NCBI GenBank assembly: GCA_046846435.1
Contig: CP128407.1
Coordinates: forward strand, 558,001-622,000
DNA length: 64,000 nt
Source of the DNA: Nanosynbacter sp963524495
GTDB lineage: Bacteria; Patescibacteriota; Saccharimonadia; Saccharimonadales; Saccharimonadaceae
Direction: 5' to 3'
Shown: positions 50,972-58,720 of the stretch, piece after piece
Position numbering within the stretch: the stretch's first letter is position 1
Layout of the letters: each line of letters opens with the position of its first letter
Position numbers and translations under genes: made by a program
The notes under the pieces: model-generated
The model's input: only the letters and a program-made list of their open reading frames with translations
What the model was told of the DNA's origin: nothing
The model's database searches: none

Positions 50972-52936
50972 ATGAGCAAGAAAACCCTGGTTGAGCTTGA
51001 TCCGTGGCTGGCGCCGCATGAGGGCGTCATTAACGCCCGTGAGGCGTATATTTCGTCGACGCTAACGAAGGTTTTGGGTGGCAAATCGCCGGCGGAGTTC
51101 GCCTTAGGATTTCATCATTTTGGTTTGCGCCAAACAGAGGCAGGCTGGACGTTTCGTGAATGGGCGCCAAATGCTACACACATAGTGATGGTTGGCGATT
51201 TTTCAGATTGGCATGAATCGGAAGAGTTTACCCTACGACCAACCAAACACGGCGAATGGGAAGTCCAGCTGCCTTTGAACATCATTAAGCACGGTGATAA
51301 ATTTAAATTGCGCGTCTATTGGCCGGGCGGAGCTGGTTGGCGCTTGCCATCATATGCCACCTACGTCATCCAGGATGATGATTCGGTGGATTTTTCTGCC
51401 GTAGTCTGGCAGCTTGATGAGCCATATCAGTGGCAGCACAACATTCCATCTGCGCCAAACGTGCCGTTAATTTATGAGGCGCATGTCGGTATGAGCAGCG
51501 AGAAGGAAAAGGTCGCCAGCTTCAACAAATTTACTGCGGGTGTCCTGCCGCGCATCAAACAGGCAGGATACAACACCATCCAGCTAATGGCTATCGCCGA
51601 GCACCCGTATTATGGCAGTTTTGGCTATCACGTCAGCAACTTTTTCGCGGTGTCGTCGCGGTTTGGCACGCCCGATGATTTTAAGCGGTTGGTTGACGCG
51701 GCGCACGGACTGGGACTGCGCGTCATCATTGACATCGTTCATGCTCATGCTGCTAAAAATGAAGTCGAAGGCCTGGGCAATTTCGCGGGTAATCCAACGC
51801 AATATTTCAAAGCTCACGATCATCCAGCATGGGATTCGCGGTTGTTTGATTATGGCAAACCGGAAGTACTGCACTTTTTGGCCAGCAATTGCCGCTGGTG
51901 GTTGGACGAGTACCATATTGACGGCTTTCGGTTTGATGGTATAACCAGCATGTTGTATCACGACCACGGTTTGGGCAAAAGTTTTACCAGCTATGATGAT
52001 TATTTTACTGATGATGTCGATAAGGACGCCTTGGTCTATCTTAGACTGGCAAATGACGTCATTCACACCGTTCGCCCCGATGCCACGACCATTGCCGAAG
52101 AAATGAGCGGGCTACCGGGGTTGGCGGCACCGGCTGAATATGGCGGCCTGGGCTTTGATTATCGATTAGCAATGGGCGCGCCCGACCTCTGGATTAAAAC
52201 ACTGAAGGAAAAGCGCGACGAAGATTGGGACTTGGGCGAGCTGGCGCACACCTTACGTTCACACCGCCCAGAGGAAAAAGTCATCACCTACGCCGAAAGT
52301 CACGACCAAGCCTTGGTCGGCGACAAGACGCTGATTTTCCGGCTGATCGACAAAGCCATGTATTGGCACATGAATAAAGCCGACCCTGACCTGACCGTGG
52401 AACGTGGCATAGCCCTACATAAACTGATTCGACTGCTGACAGCCGGACTACATGGTGGCGGCTACCTTAATTTCATGGGCAATGAATTTGGGCATCCCGA
52501 GTGGATCGACTTTCCGCGCCAAGGTAATAATTGGTCGTTCAAGCACGCACGGCGCCAGTGGAGTTTACGCGACAACGGCTTTCTTAAATACCAATGGCTA
52601 GGTGAATTTGACGCGAGCCTGATGAAGCTCATTAAAACCGTCGACGACCCAGGTATTCACTACCTCACCATTCACCAGCACGATCACGTGGTTAGTTTCA
52701 TGCGCGACAATCTGCTGTTTATTATGAATTTCTCGCCCAGCCAGTCGTGGACGGGTTACAGCGTACCAGCGGCGGCTGGGTCATACCGGGTAGCACTCAG
52801 CAGCGACGACCAACAGTTTGGCGGACAGGGCCGGGTTGATCCTAATGGCCGCTACTTTACGACGCCGCATAACGACGAGCACATTATACGTGTATACATA
52901 CCGGCACGAAGTGGCCTCGTACTACAAAAAGATTGA
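50972..52936 (+). CDS. glgB: 1,4-alpha-glucan branching enzyme
   Basis: Introduces alpha-1,6 branches in glycogen-like polymers. 654 residues. The CBM48 part (FREWAPNATHIVMVGDFSDW) precedes the GH13 barrel: DIVHAHAAKN, nucleophile in GFRFDGITSMLYHDHG, acid/base in TTIAEEMSG and the third acid in YAESHDQALVGDKT. No glycogen synthase or phosphorylase is in the window, so polymer storage is inferred. An open frame extends upstream to 50675 but is antisense to tgt; ATG 50972 fits the leaderless rule. Confidence 0.94.
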   Translation: MSKKTLVELDPWLAPHEGVINAREAYISSTLTKVLGGKSPAEFALGFHHFGLRQTEAGWTFREWAPNATHIVMVGDFSDWHESEEFTLRPTKHGEWEVQLPLNIIKHGDKFKLRVYWPGGAGWRLPSYATYVIQDDDSVDFSAVVWQLDEPYQWQHNIPSAPNVPLIYEAHVGMSSEKEKVASFNKFTAGVLPRIKQAGYNTIQLMAIAEHPYYGSFGYHVSNFFAVSSRFGTPDDFKRLVDAAHGLGLRVIIDIVHAHAAKNEVEGLGNFAGNPTQYFKAHDHPAWDSRLFDYGKPEVLHFLASNCRWWLDEYHIDGFRFDGITSMLYHDHGLGKSFTSYDDYFTDDVDKDALVYLRLANDVIHTVRPDATTIAEEMSGLPGLAAPAEYGGLGFDYRLAMGAPDLWIKTLKEKRDEDWDLGELAHTLRSHRPEEKVITYAESHDQALVGDKTLIFRLIDKAMYWHMNKADPDLTVERGIALHKLIRLLTAGLHGGGYLNFMGNEFGHPEWIDFPRQGNNWSFKHARRQWSLRDNGFLKYQWLGEFDASLMKLIKTVDDPGIHYLTIHQHDHVVSFMRDNLLFIMNFSPSQSWTGYSVPAAAGSYRVALSSDDQQFGGQGRVDPNGRYFTTPHNDEHIIRVYIPARSGLVLQKD

Positions 52937-52978
52937 CCGCGAAGCTATGTTAGTATGAATACCCTACCATGATCTTGA

Positions 52979-53557
52979 CTACTGTGCTAATTCTTTGACC
53001 ATCTTAGACAGAATCGGAATGACGTTCATTTCGAACCACGGATTGCGCACCCGCCAGCGGAAGTTAAGCGGTGATGGATGGACAAGTGGAAAATAATGAG
53101 GCAGATACTCCACATAATGCGCGACTGTTTCGGTCAGGTTGCGCTTCGCCTGCTTATTAAGATAGTATTGCTGAGCATGAGCACCAACTAAAATCGTCAG
53201 CCTCACATCCGGCATCTGTGCTAGCAGCCGTGGATGCCACTTTTTGGCAAACTCCGATCGCGGCGGTAAATCACCATGCGCAGCCTTACCTGGATAATAA
53301 AAATCCATTGGCATTAGAGCAAACAAATCAGGATCATAAAATTGTTCATCGGTAACCCCCAGCCACTGACGCAACGTGCGACCACTGGCATCATTCCATG
53401 GCGTGCGTGTTTCCTGCGCTATTCGTCCCGGCGCCTGACCAACCAGCACGATACGTGAGCGGGGTGAAGCGGTATAGACTGGCGGCCAACCACGAGCGTG
53501 AAACGAAGCATTCATACTATCTTGATCGATTTCATCATATAGCAACGGCCTAGTCAT
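52979..53557 (-). CDS. Uracil-DNA glycosylase superfamily protein
   Basis: 192 residues. VLVGQAPGRIAQETRTPWND is the family motif A region and HPSPLNFRWRV near 170 the leucine-loop motif; LFALMPMDFYYPGKAAHGD lies between. It should remove uracil or damaged bases from DNA. The subfamily is not settled, so no symbol is given. GTG 53560 and ATG 53557 are adjacent; ATG is chosen because it is 6 nt after TATACT. Divergent from the winged-helix regulator. Confidence 0.82.
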   Translation of the reverse strand: MTRPLLYDEIDQDSMNASFHARGWPPVYTASPRSRIVLVGQAPGRIAQETRTPWNDASGRTLRQWLGVTDEQFYDPDLFALMPMDFYYPGKAAHGDLPPRSEFAKKWHPRLLAQMPDVRLTILVGAHAQQYYLNKQAKRNLTETVAHYVEYLPHYFPLVHPSPLNFRWRVRNPWFEMNVIPILSKMVKELAQ

Positions 53558-53563
53558 CACATT

Positions 53564-53569
53564 AGTATA
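53564..53569 (-). promoter_or_regulatory. -10 box, leaderless glycosylase gene
   Basis: TATACT on the minus strand ending 6 nt before ATG 53557. Confidence 0.65.
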
Positions 53570-53620
53570 TCACAATCATTCTATACTGTTCACGCTTCAG
53601 ACTGCCCTTCGTCAATATTA

Positions 53621-53638
53621 TGTGATATATTGTTCACA
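53621..53638 (+). promoter_or_regulatory. TGTGA-N8-TCACA element covering the regulator promoter
   Basis: A dyad that includes the TATATT -10 box (53626-53631) and reaches the first base of ATG 53638. The box ends 6 nt before the ATG, so the mRNA is leaderless. Its placement fits autorepression by the encoded winged-helix protein; CRP-like binding is less likely because no CRP is seen. Confidence 0.55.
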
Positions 53639-54090
53639 TGGATATAAACTCAAAAAATATCATAGCCACCTTGATCTCGCTCGGCATCCCACCAGCCTCA
53701 GCAACGATCATCCATTGCCTCCTTGTCGCCCCACCGTACCACCATAGCCACACGAGCCTGCATGAGCAAACTGGCTTTAGCAAAGCAGCCATTACTGGTG
53801 GATTACGCTACCTAGAAACGCTTGACATGATCTCCTACCAAACAGACAGTTCACGGCGGCAGCATATCGCTCTTGATATCAAGCCGCTCGTCACCTACAC
53901 TCAACAACGTATGCTGCTGTTTGATAAACTGGCTGACGAATTACACGCAGCATCGGCCGAGCAAGTAGACAGCGAGTTTTCATCGGATATCGCCACGGTA
54001 GCTGAGCTGTGTAGCGCAATCAACGAAACAATTTGGCAAGCCATAACGACCTGGGAAGAACAATATACCTCTACTCATCCATTGAAGTAA
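53638..54090 (+). CDS. Winged-helix transcriptional regulator
   Basis: 150 residues. A winged-helix domain (about 10-80) includes HSHTSLHEQTGFSKAAITGG and the wing LDMISYQTDSSRRQHIALDI, as in GbsR/MarR-like regulators that sense DNA-bound states without a large ligand domain. A helical C-terminus probably dimerises. Its 3' end overlaps the HD hydrolase gene by 20 nt on the other strand. Targets are unknown; autoregulation and control of the divergent glycosylase are plausible. Confidence 0.78.
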   Translation: MDINSKNIIATLISLGIPPASATIIHCLLVAPPYHHSHTSLHEQTGFSKAAITGGLRYLETLDMISYQTDSSRRQHIALDIKPLVTYTQQRMLLFDKLADELHAASAEQVDSEFSSDIATVAELCSAINETIWQAITTWEEQYTSTHPLK

Positions 54091-54784
54091 GATATTCTTC
54101 TAGGAAATCGCCCCACTCCGGTGCATTCTTTTCTCGAAAATAGGCACGAAGAAAAGTAACCATAGTTTGCTGACGAATTAACGCTTCGTCTCGGCCCGGA
54201 TCGGTCATCATAATCTTTGGTAGCTTCAATAACTTTTCAAAGAAATAATTAATGAAGCTATCACCATCATGTGTACCGCCGTTGGCGTTATATCGATGCG
54301 CATCAATGTTCACATCAGGCCAAACAGTTGGATCAAATATCCGACAACTACCGTGATTCACCGCATAAATAAGCGCCCGCTCGATACCGCATGCCCCAAT
54401 CGCATCACACATATCAGCGTCAGATACCAACTGACCAGCTAGACGTTCTGGCCGCACACCATGTAGATAACGACTATAGCCAATCCGAGCAATATTATGA
54501 CGCACCGCATCCTGCAAATCAGCCGCAATATTAGCCTTCACCATAATTGACGTGGCATTGTTGAGTTCATCCGCTTGCTTTTTGCCAACTAATTTATAAT
54601 CATCAACATCGTGCAGCCATGCCGTCAGCAGCACCTCGTCCATCACAACCGCTCCTTTATACTCATTCGCGAATCGCTCCGCTAGCCGTGCTACACGCTC
54701 AACGTGATCGTCGCTATGGCCTGACGTATCGCCGCCAAGCAGTCGGCAAACTTCCCGTCTTACTATCGTCATTGATTTGTTCAT
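54071..54784 (-). CDS. HD-domain phosphohydrolase, YedJ-like, second copy
   Basis: 237 residues, paralogue of 10582-11319 with the same layout: GDTSGHSDDHVERVARLAER, TAWLHDVDDYKLVGKKQAD, SDADMCDAIGACGIERALIY, NYFFEKLLKL and FLRAYFREKNAPEWGDFLEE. All metal ligands are retained, so both should be active. ATG 54784 is 7 nt after TATAAT. In this cluster it sits with base-excision and nucleotide-processing genes, suggesting a nucleotide substrate. Confidence 0.88.
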   Translation of the reverse strand: MNKSMTIVRREVCRLLGGDTSGHSDDHVERVARLAERFANEYKGAVVMDEVLLTAWLHDVDDYKLVGKKQADELNNATSIMVKANIAADLQDAVRHNIARIGYSRYLHGVRPERLAGQLVSDADMCDAIGACGIERALIYAVNHGSCRIFDPTVWPDVNIDAHRYNANGGTHDGDSFINYFFEKLLKLPKIMMTDPGRDEALIRQQTMVTFLRAYFREKNAPEWGDFLEEYLTSMDE

Positions 54785-54791
54785 AGACTTT

Positions 54792-54797
54792 ATTATA
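54792..54797 (-). promoter_or_regulatory. -10 box, leaderless second HD hydrolase
   Basis: TATAAT on the minus strand ending 7 nt before ATG 54784. Confidence 0.65.
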
Positions 54798-54832
54798 CAC
54801 CCCCATGCAAGTTATGGACGTAAATCTATTTA

Positions 54833-55261
54833 TTAGCTACGAAATCCCAAGGTGCATAATGCATCATACACACTCGGAACAACGTAAACTAGTTCACGCA
54901 GCATAATATCAACTGGTGCTGTTCGTGAAAAGATTGGTTTCTTTAATGCGAGAGCATAACCGATCTCCATCGCGGCACTTATGCCAACATAGCCTTTGGG
55001 GGCATGCAGTAAAATAAAATCAGACTGCTCAATAGCCCGTAAATGCCAGTTTTCTATCTCTCGAGGCGACAGGCCAACTTCTGCAGCATCAACAACAAAT
55101 TCACCATCCATAAAGTCCACTCGTCGTGGTGACAATACCTGACAGCCGGTTACGGCTAGCTCGTCGTAAGCTCGCCGCAACCCGTCAATATCGCGCCTGT
55201 ACGACCCACACAATACCGCACGTGCTGCCCGCGGTCTAGAACTCCGCATTACCATATTCAT
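54833..55261 (-). CDS. Nucleoside 2-deoxyribosyltransferase-like protein
   Basis: 142 residues. VLCGSYRRDIDGLRRAYDEL at the N-terminus and HAPKGYVGISAAMEIGYALA near 95-115 follow the deoxyribosyltransferase fold, with the conserved glutamate in AMEIGYA. The fold also includes toxins and sensor domains, so deoxyribose transfer is likely but not certain. The start overlaps the NUDIX gene by 26 nt; later starts near residues 3 or 5 are possible. Confidence 0.7.
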   Translation of the reverse strand: MNMVMRSSRPRAARAVLCGSYRRDIDGLRRAYDELAVTGCQVLSPRRVDFMDGEFVVDAAEVGLSPREIENWHLRAIEQSDFILLHAPKGYVGISAAMEIGYALALKKPIFSRTAPVDIMLRELVYVVPSVYDALCTLGFRS

Positions 55262-55946
55262 ATATTATTTCAGTCAACTCGCCGCACCCGTTGATACACG
55301 CCGTGATTTCTCGCAAAAAACTCTTGTACTTTTTTGGCTCATCACGCATCTCATCGAGTGTACGCCAGGCATTTCTACCGCCCTCAAACTGTACGGCCAA
55401 TTTGCCCGAAAATACCTTGCAAAACATCAGGTGAAAGATCTTGTCTTCGATAATTTCACCTGTTTGCGCATGGCGCACACGTTCATGGTACACCCCGCGA
55501 TGAACAAACTCACCCCGTAACCCCGTCTCCTCCGTCAATTCACGCGAGGCCGCATCGACGATCGACTCGGCCCACCGCACTTTGCCAGTAGGCGCACCCC
55601 AAAACCCATAGTAGGGGTGCTTGAGCCGCTGCTGCAATAAATACTGTTTTTCTCCATTACGCTCACGCTCGATAACGAGCATAACCGCCACCTTTGGCTG
55701 CCGCTCGATAACACCGGCATCGGTATCAAGCTTATTCGCGTACTCCTTACCCTTGACCGAGAGGCAGTAACCGCCGTCAACTTTCTGCACATAACCTAGC
55801 TCAACGAGCCGTTTGATGTGAAATTTGATATGATCGCTTTCCAGGCCGCTTGCTTTTCGTAGTGTTGCAAAATTAGCCGCTGGCAAAAATAACAATTCCC
55901 GCAAAATTTTCGTTTGTGCCTCATGGACCTTTGCTTCAAAACTCAT
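55236..55946 (-). CDS. NUDIX hydrolase with N-terminal winged helix
   Basis: 236 residues. An N-terminal winged helix (about 8-70, ANFATLRKASGLESDHIKFH and RLVELGYVQKVDGGY) is fused to a NUDIX domain whose box is GKVRWAESIVDAASRELTEE near 118-137. Fusions of this kind can be nucleotide-responsive regulators as well as enzymes. ATG 55946 has AAAGGAG at good spacing. A 24-bp perfect palindrome lies 45 nt upstream and is a candidate operator. Confidence 0.85.
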   Translation of the reverse strand: MSFEAKVHEAQTKILRELLFLPAANFATLRKASGLESDHIKFHIKRLVELGYVQKVDGGYCLSVKGKEYANKLDTDAGVIERQPKVAVMLVIERERNGEKQYLLQQRLKHPYYGFWGAPTGKVRWAESIVDAASRELTEETGLRGEFVHRGVYHERVRHAQTGEIIEDKIFHLMFCKVFSGKLAVQFEGGRNAWRTLDEMRDEPKKYKSFLREITACINGCGELTEIIYEYGNAEF

Positions 55947-55990
55947 ATCGTCTCCTTTTGGCTCTAGTGTAGCGCGATCAGATTAGAAAA

Positions 55991-56014
55991 ACTAGGGAAG
56001 TCGACTTCCCTAGT
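55991..56014. promoter_or_regulatory. Perfect 24-bp palindrome
   Basis: Each half is ACTAGGGAAGTC or its complement, with no central spacer. On the minus strand it is followed by TTTTT, so a terminator or attenuator is possible, yet no gene reads into it from that side. A dimer operator for the winged-helix NUDIX protein or another regulator is equally likely. Confidence 0.6.
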
Positions 56015-56084
56015 GTAGAGGCATAGACACGTCACGCTCCCTCGGCTACCTTTTATTCATAGTACGCTAACATTCTTCCATCAG

Positions 56085-56114
56085 TTGACAGCCAACCCGC
56101 CTCTGTTATACAAT
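56085..56114 (+). promoter_or_regulatory. Promoter of the ABC exporter at 56217
   Basis: TTGACA (56085-56090), 18-nt spacer, TACAAT (56109-56114). It gives a leader of about 95 nt, the longest for any gene in the window, with short stems such as CTTGG-CCAC-CCAAG and GGTC-GTGGAT-GACC. Confidence 0.7.
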
Positions 56115-56216
56115 GAAATTTGTATTATTATCGTGGGTCTTGGCCACCCAAGTCCACCATAGCGGGTCGTGGATGACCTATCTTTGTATCAAAATATAAA
56201 TCTAAGGAGTTTTACC

Positions 56217-57980
56217 TTGCGAAAACAACACGCAAAAACAACATTACAATTACTATGGCGAACATCACGTCCATACAAATGGCGGCGCAACCTTGCTCTC
56301 ATCACAGCGACACTAACCTTAGCGGTAGGCACAATTGTCGGGCCGCTGATTATCGCACAGCTCCTGGATATGATTCAACATGGTCAGCTACAGACCGGCT
56401 CTGTGTGGACTCTTGTCATTCTCTATGGCCTCAGCCAACTGTGGTCAGAGATTATTGGATGGCGAATAGTACTGTATTTGATGTGGACGCTAGAAACCAT
56501 TATGCAGCGCGACATCGCAAACAAGGTATTCGCCAAGCTGTCTGGCGAGACCATGTTTTTCCACTCCAATAAATTTGGCGGCTCGCTCGTTAGCCAAAAC
56601 AGCAAGCTCAGTGGCTGTGTTGAACGATTTTGGGATGAGCTAGTATGGGCAGTACTGCCGCTAGTCATCTCACTCACCGGATCAATTGTCATTCTGTCGA
56701 TGTTACTCTGGCAATACGCGCTCTTTCTATTCATGTTCTCGATTGTTTTTGGTGTAGCCGTCTTCTTTGGCTCGCGCCCAATGGCAAAATTAAGCCAGCG
56801 TGAAGCAGAGGCCAGCAATAAGGTAAGCGGTAACCTCGCTGACATGGTGTCGAATGTACTTGCTGTCAAATCATCCGGCGCTGAAAAAATTGAGCAGCAG
56901 CGATTTGATAAAACGAATCGTGCATGGCGCAAGGCTAGCCTGGCCACCATGCGAGGGTTCCTCACTGTCAGCAGTGTTTACTCAACGATAAACACCAGCA
57001 TCCGAATCGGTGCCATCGTGTTCGCTATTTATGCAGCACAGTATAATGTCGTTTCGGTCGCAGCGGTGTACTTAATCATTACCTACACTGGTAGTGTCGC
57101 CCGTGAGCTATGGAATATGAATAGCATTATGCGCAATTATAACCGGATCATCGGTGACGCCCATGAGATGGTCGAGATATTACACACGCCAACATCACTT
57201 GTTGATAGAAGTGATAAAAAGCTTCATGTTGATCACGGTGTTATTGATTTTGATGCCGTAACCTTTACGCATGACGAGGGTAAGGGCGCAACCTTGTTTC
57301 ACGATTTTTCACTGCATATTACGCCAGGCGAAAAGGTCGGGTTGGTTGGTTCTAGTGGTTCGGGCAAGACGACTCTGACGAAATTACTGCTGAGATTTGC
57401 CGACATCGACTCGGGCACAATCATGATTGACGAGCAGGACATTGCCGAGGTTACACAATCCAGCCTCCGTTCGCAGATCGCTTACGTGCCGCAGGAGCCA
57501 CTACTATTTCACCGTTCAGTGCGCGAGAACATTGCCTATGGCAGGGCCGACGCTACTGATGCCGAGATTGAACAAGCAGCCAAAAAGGCGGGGGCCTATG
57601 ACTTTATTACTCAGTTGCAGGATGGCTTTGACACACTAGTCGGTGAGCGCGGCGTAAAGTTGTCGGGCGGACAGCGCCAGCGCATCGCTATTGCTCGGGC
57701 CATCGTGAAAGATGCGCCAATCTTAGTCCTCGACGAGGCGACCTCGGCGCTTGATTCTGAGTCAGAAGTTCTAATCCAAAAATCACTCAAGACACTGATG
57801 AAAAACCGTACCTCAATCGTCATTGCTCATCGACTTTCAACAATCGCCAAGCTTGATCGAATCATCGTGATGCATAATGGCAAGATAGTCGAGGATGGCT
57901 CGCATGATCAGCTCATTAAGCATGGCGGCCACTACGCAAAACTGTGGCAGCATCAATCTGGCGGCTTTATTGACGCCTAA
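56217..57980 (+). CDS. Type I ABC exporter (fused membrane and ATPase domains)
   Basis: 587 residues. Six membrane helices (about 28-310) precede the ATPase with GSSGSGKTTLTKLLLRF near 385-401, KLSGGQRQRIAIARAIVKDA, LVLDEATSALDSESE and AHRLSTI. Works as a homodimer or heterodimer to export a lipid, peptide or drug; substrate unknown. An in-frame GTG at 56169 exists, but TCTAAGGAG is correctly spaced for TTG 56217. Unlike the exporter at 3.4-5.2 kb, this one is intact. Confidence 0.92.
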   Translation: MRKQHAKTTLQLLWRTSRPYKWRRNLALITATLTLAVGTIVGPLIIAQLLDMIQHGQLQTGSVWTLVILYGLSQLWSEIIGWRIVLYLMWTLETIMQRDIANKVFAKLSGETMFFHSNKFGGSLVSQNSKLSGCVERFWDELVWAVLPLVISLTGSIVILSMLLWQYALFLFMFSIVFGVAVFFGSRPMAKLSQREAEASNKVSGNLADMVSNVLAVKSSGAEKIEQQRFDKTNRAWRKASLATMRGFLTVSSVYSTINTSIRIGAIVFAIYAAQYNVVSVAAVYLIITYTGSVARELWNMNSIMRNYNRIIGDAHEMVEILHTPTSLVDRSDKKLHVDHGVIDFDAVTFTHDEGKGATLFHDFSLHITPGEKVGLVGSSGSGKTTLTKLLLRFADIDSGTIMIDEQDIAEVTQSSLRSQIAYVPQEPLLFHRSVRENIAYGRADATDAEIEQAAKKAGAYDFITQLQDGFDTLVGERGVKLSGGQRQRIAIARAIVKDAPILVLDEATSALDSESEVLIQKSLKTLMKNRTSIVIAHRLSTIAKLDRIIVMHNGKIVEDGSHDQLIKHGGHYAKLWQHQSGGFIDA

Positions 57981-58005
57981 CCAGCACAGTCTCTAGGTAG
58001 TATGC

Positions 58006-58011
58006 TATAAT
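58006..58011 (+). promoter_or_regulatory. -10 box of the DedA gene
   Basis: TATAAT ending 10 nt before ATG 58022, giving a leader of only a few bases. Confidence 0.6.
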
Positions 58012-58021
58012 GCATAATGAT

Positions 58022-58678
58022 ATGATGCACGTGTTTATTGATTTTATTGTTCATTTTGGTGTTGTCGCGATTTTGCTGGTTGTCTTTGCCGAATCGGGCC
58101 TACTCTTTGGTTTCGTCTTTCCGGGCGACAGTCTACTGTTCACGGCTGGCTATATGGTACAGCAGCATATTTTACCAATTGATATCCACTTCTTTGCGCT
58201 GTTACTCTCACTGATGGCCATTCTCGGCGATAGCGTTGGCTACGCATTTGGACATAAAGTTGGCCGTAAGTTGTTTGAGCGAGAAAACTCTCGCTTCTTT
58301 AAGAAAAAATATCTCGTACAGGCTGAGAAATTTTACGAAAAACACGGGTCACTTACCGTAGTATTGGCGCGGTTTGTACCGATTGTGCGTACGTTTGCGC
58401 CAATCGTGGCCGGCGCTAGCAAGATGCACTATCGAACTTTTATTATTTTTAATATTATCGGTGGTGTTATTTGGGCCACGCTTTTCACCTACCTTGGATT
58501 CTTTGCTGGCAAGGCGCTCACCGACGCTGGTGTTAATATAGAAGTCGCCGCACTGATTATCATCTTCTTGTCAGTGCTGCCAATGATCATTCACGCCCTC
58601 AAGCAGGAGCATACTCGCGCGGCGTTGCGCCAACAAGTATCAGTCCTGCTCGGCAAGACTCGCCGCAAAAAGCAATGA
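58022..58678 (+). CDS. DedA/SNARE-associated family membrane protein
   Basis: 218 residues from ATG 58022 (an ATG at 58010 overlaps the -10 box). Family motifs are ESGLLFGFVFPGDSLLFTAGY near 20-40 and the basic pair RFVPIVRTFAPIVAGASKM near 115-133; about five membrane helices and a basic tail (LLGKTRRKKQ). DedA proteins act in lipid translocation or membrane potential maintenance. Monocistronic. Confidence 0.9.
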   Translation: MMHVFIDFIVHFGVVAILLVVFAESGLLFGFVFPGDSLLFTAGYMVQQHILPIDIHFFALLLSLMAILGDSVGYAFGHKVGRKLFERENSRFFKKKYLVQAEKFYEKHGSLTVVLARFVPIVRTFAPIVAGASKMHYRTFIIFNIIGGVIWATLFTYLGFFAGKALTDAGVNIEVAALIIIFLSVLPMIIHALKQEHTRAALRQQVSVLLGKTRRKKQ

Positions 58679-58720
58679 GCCTTCATGATGTAAGCTGCTT
58701 ATTAGTAGCTATATAGCCAA

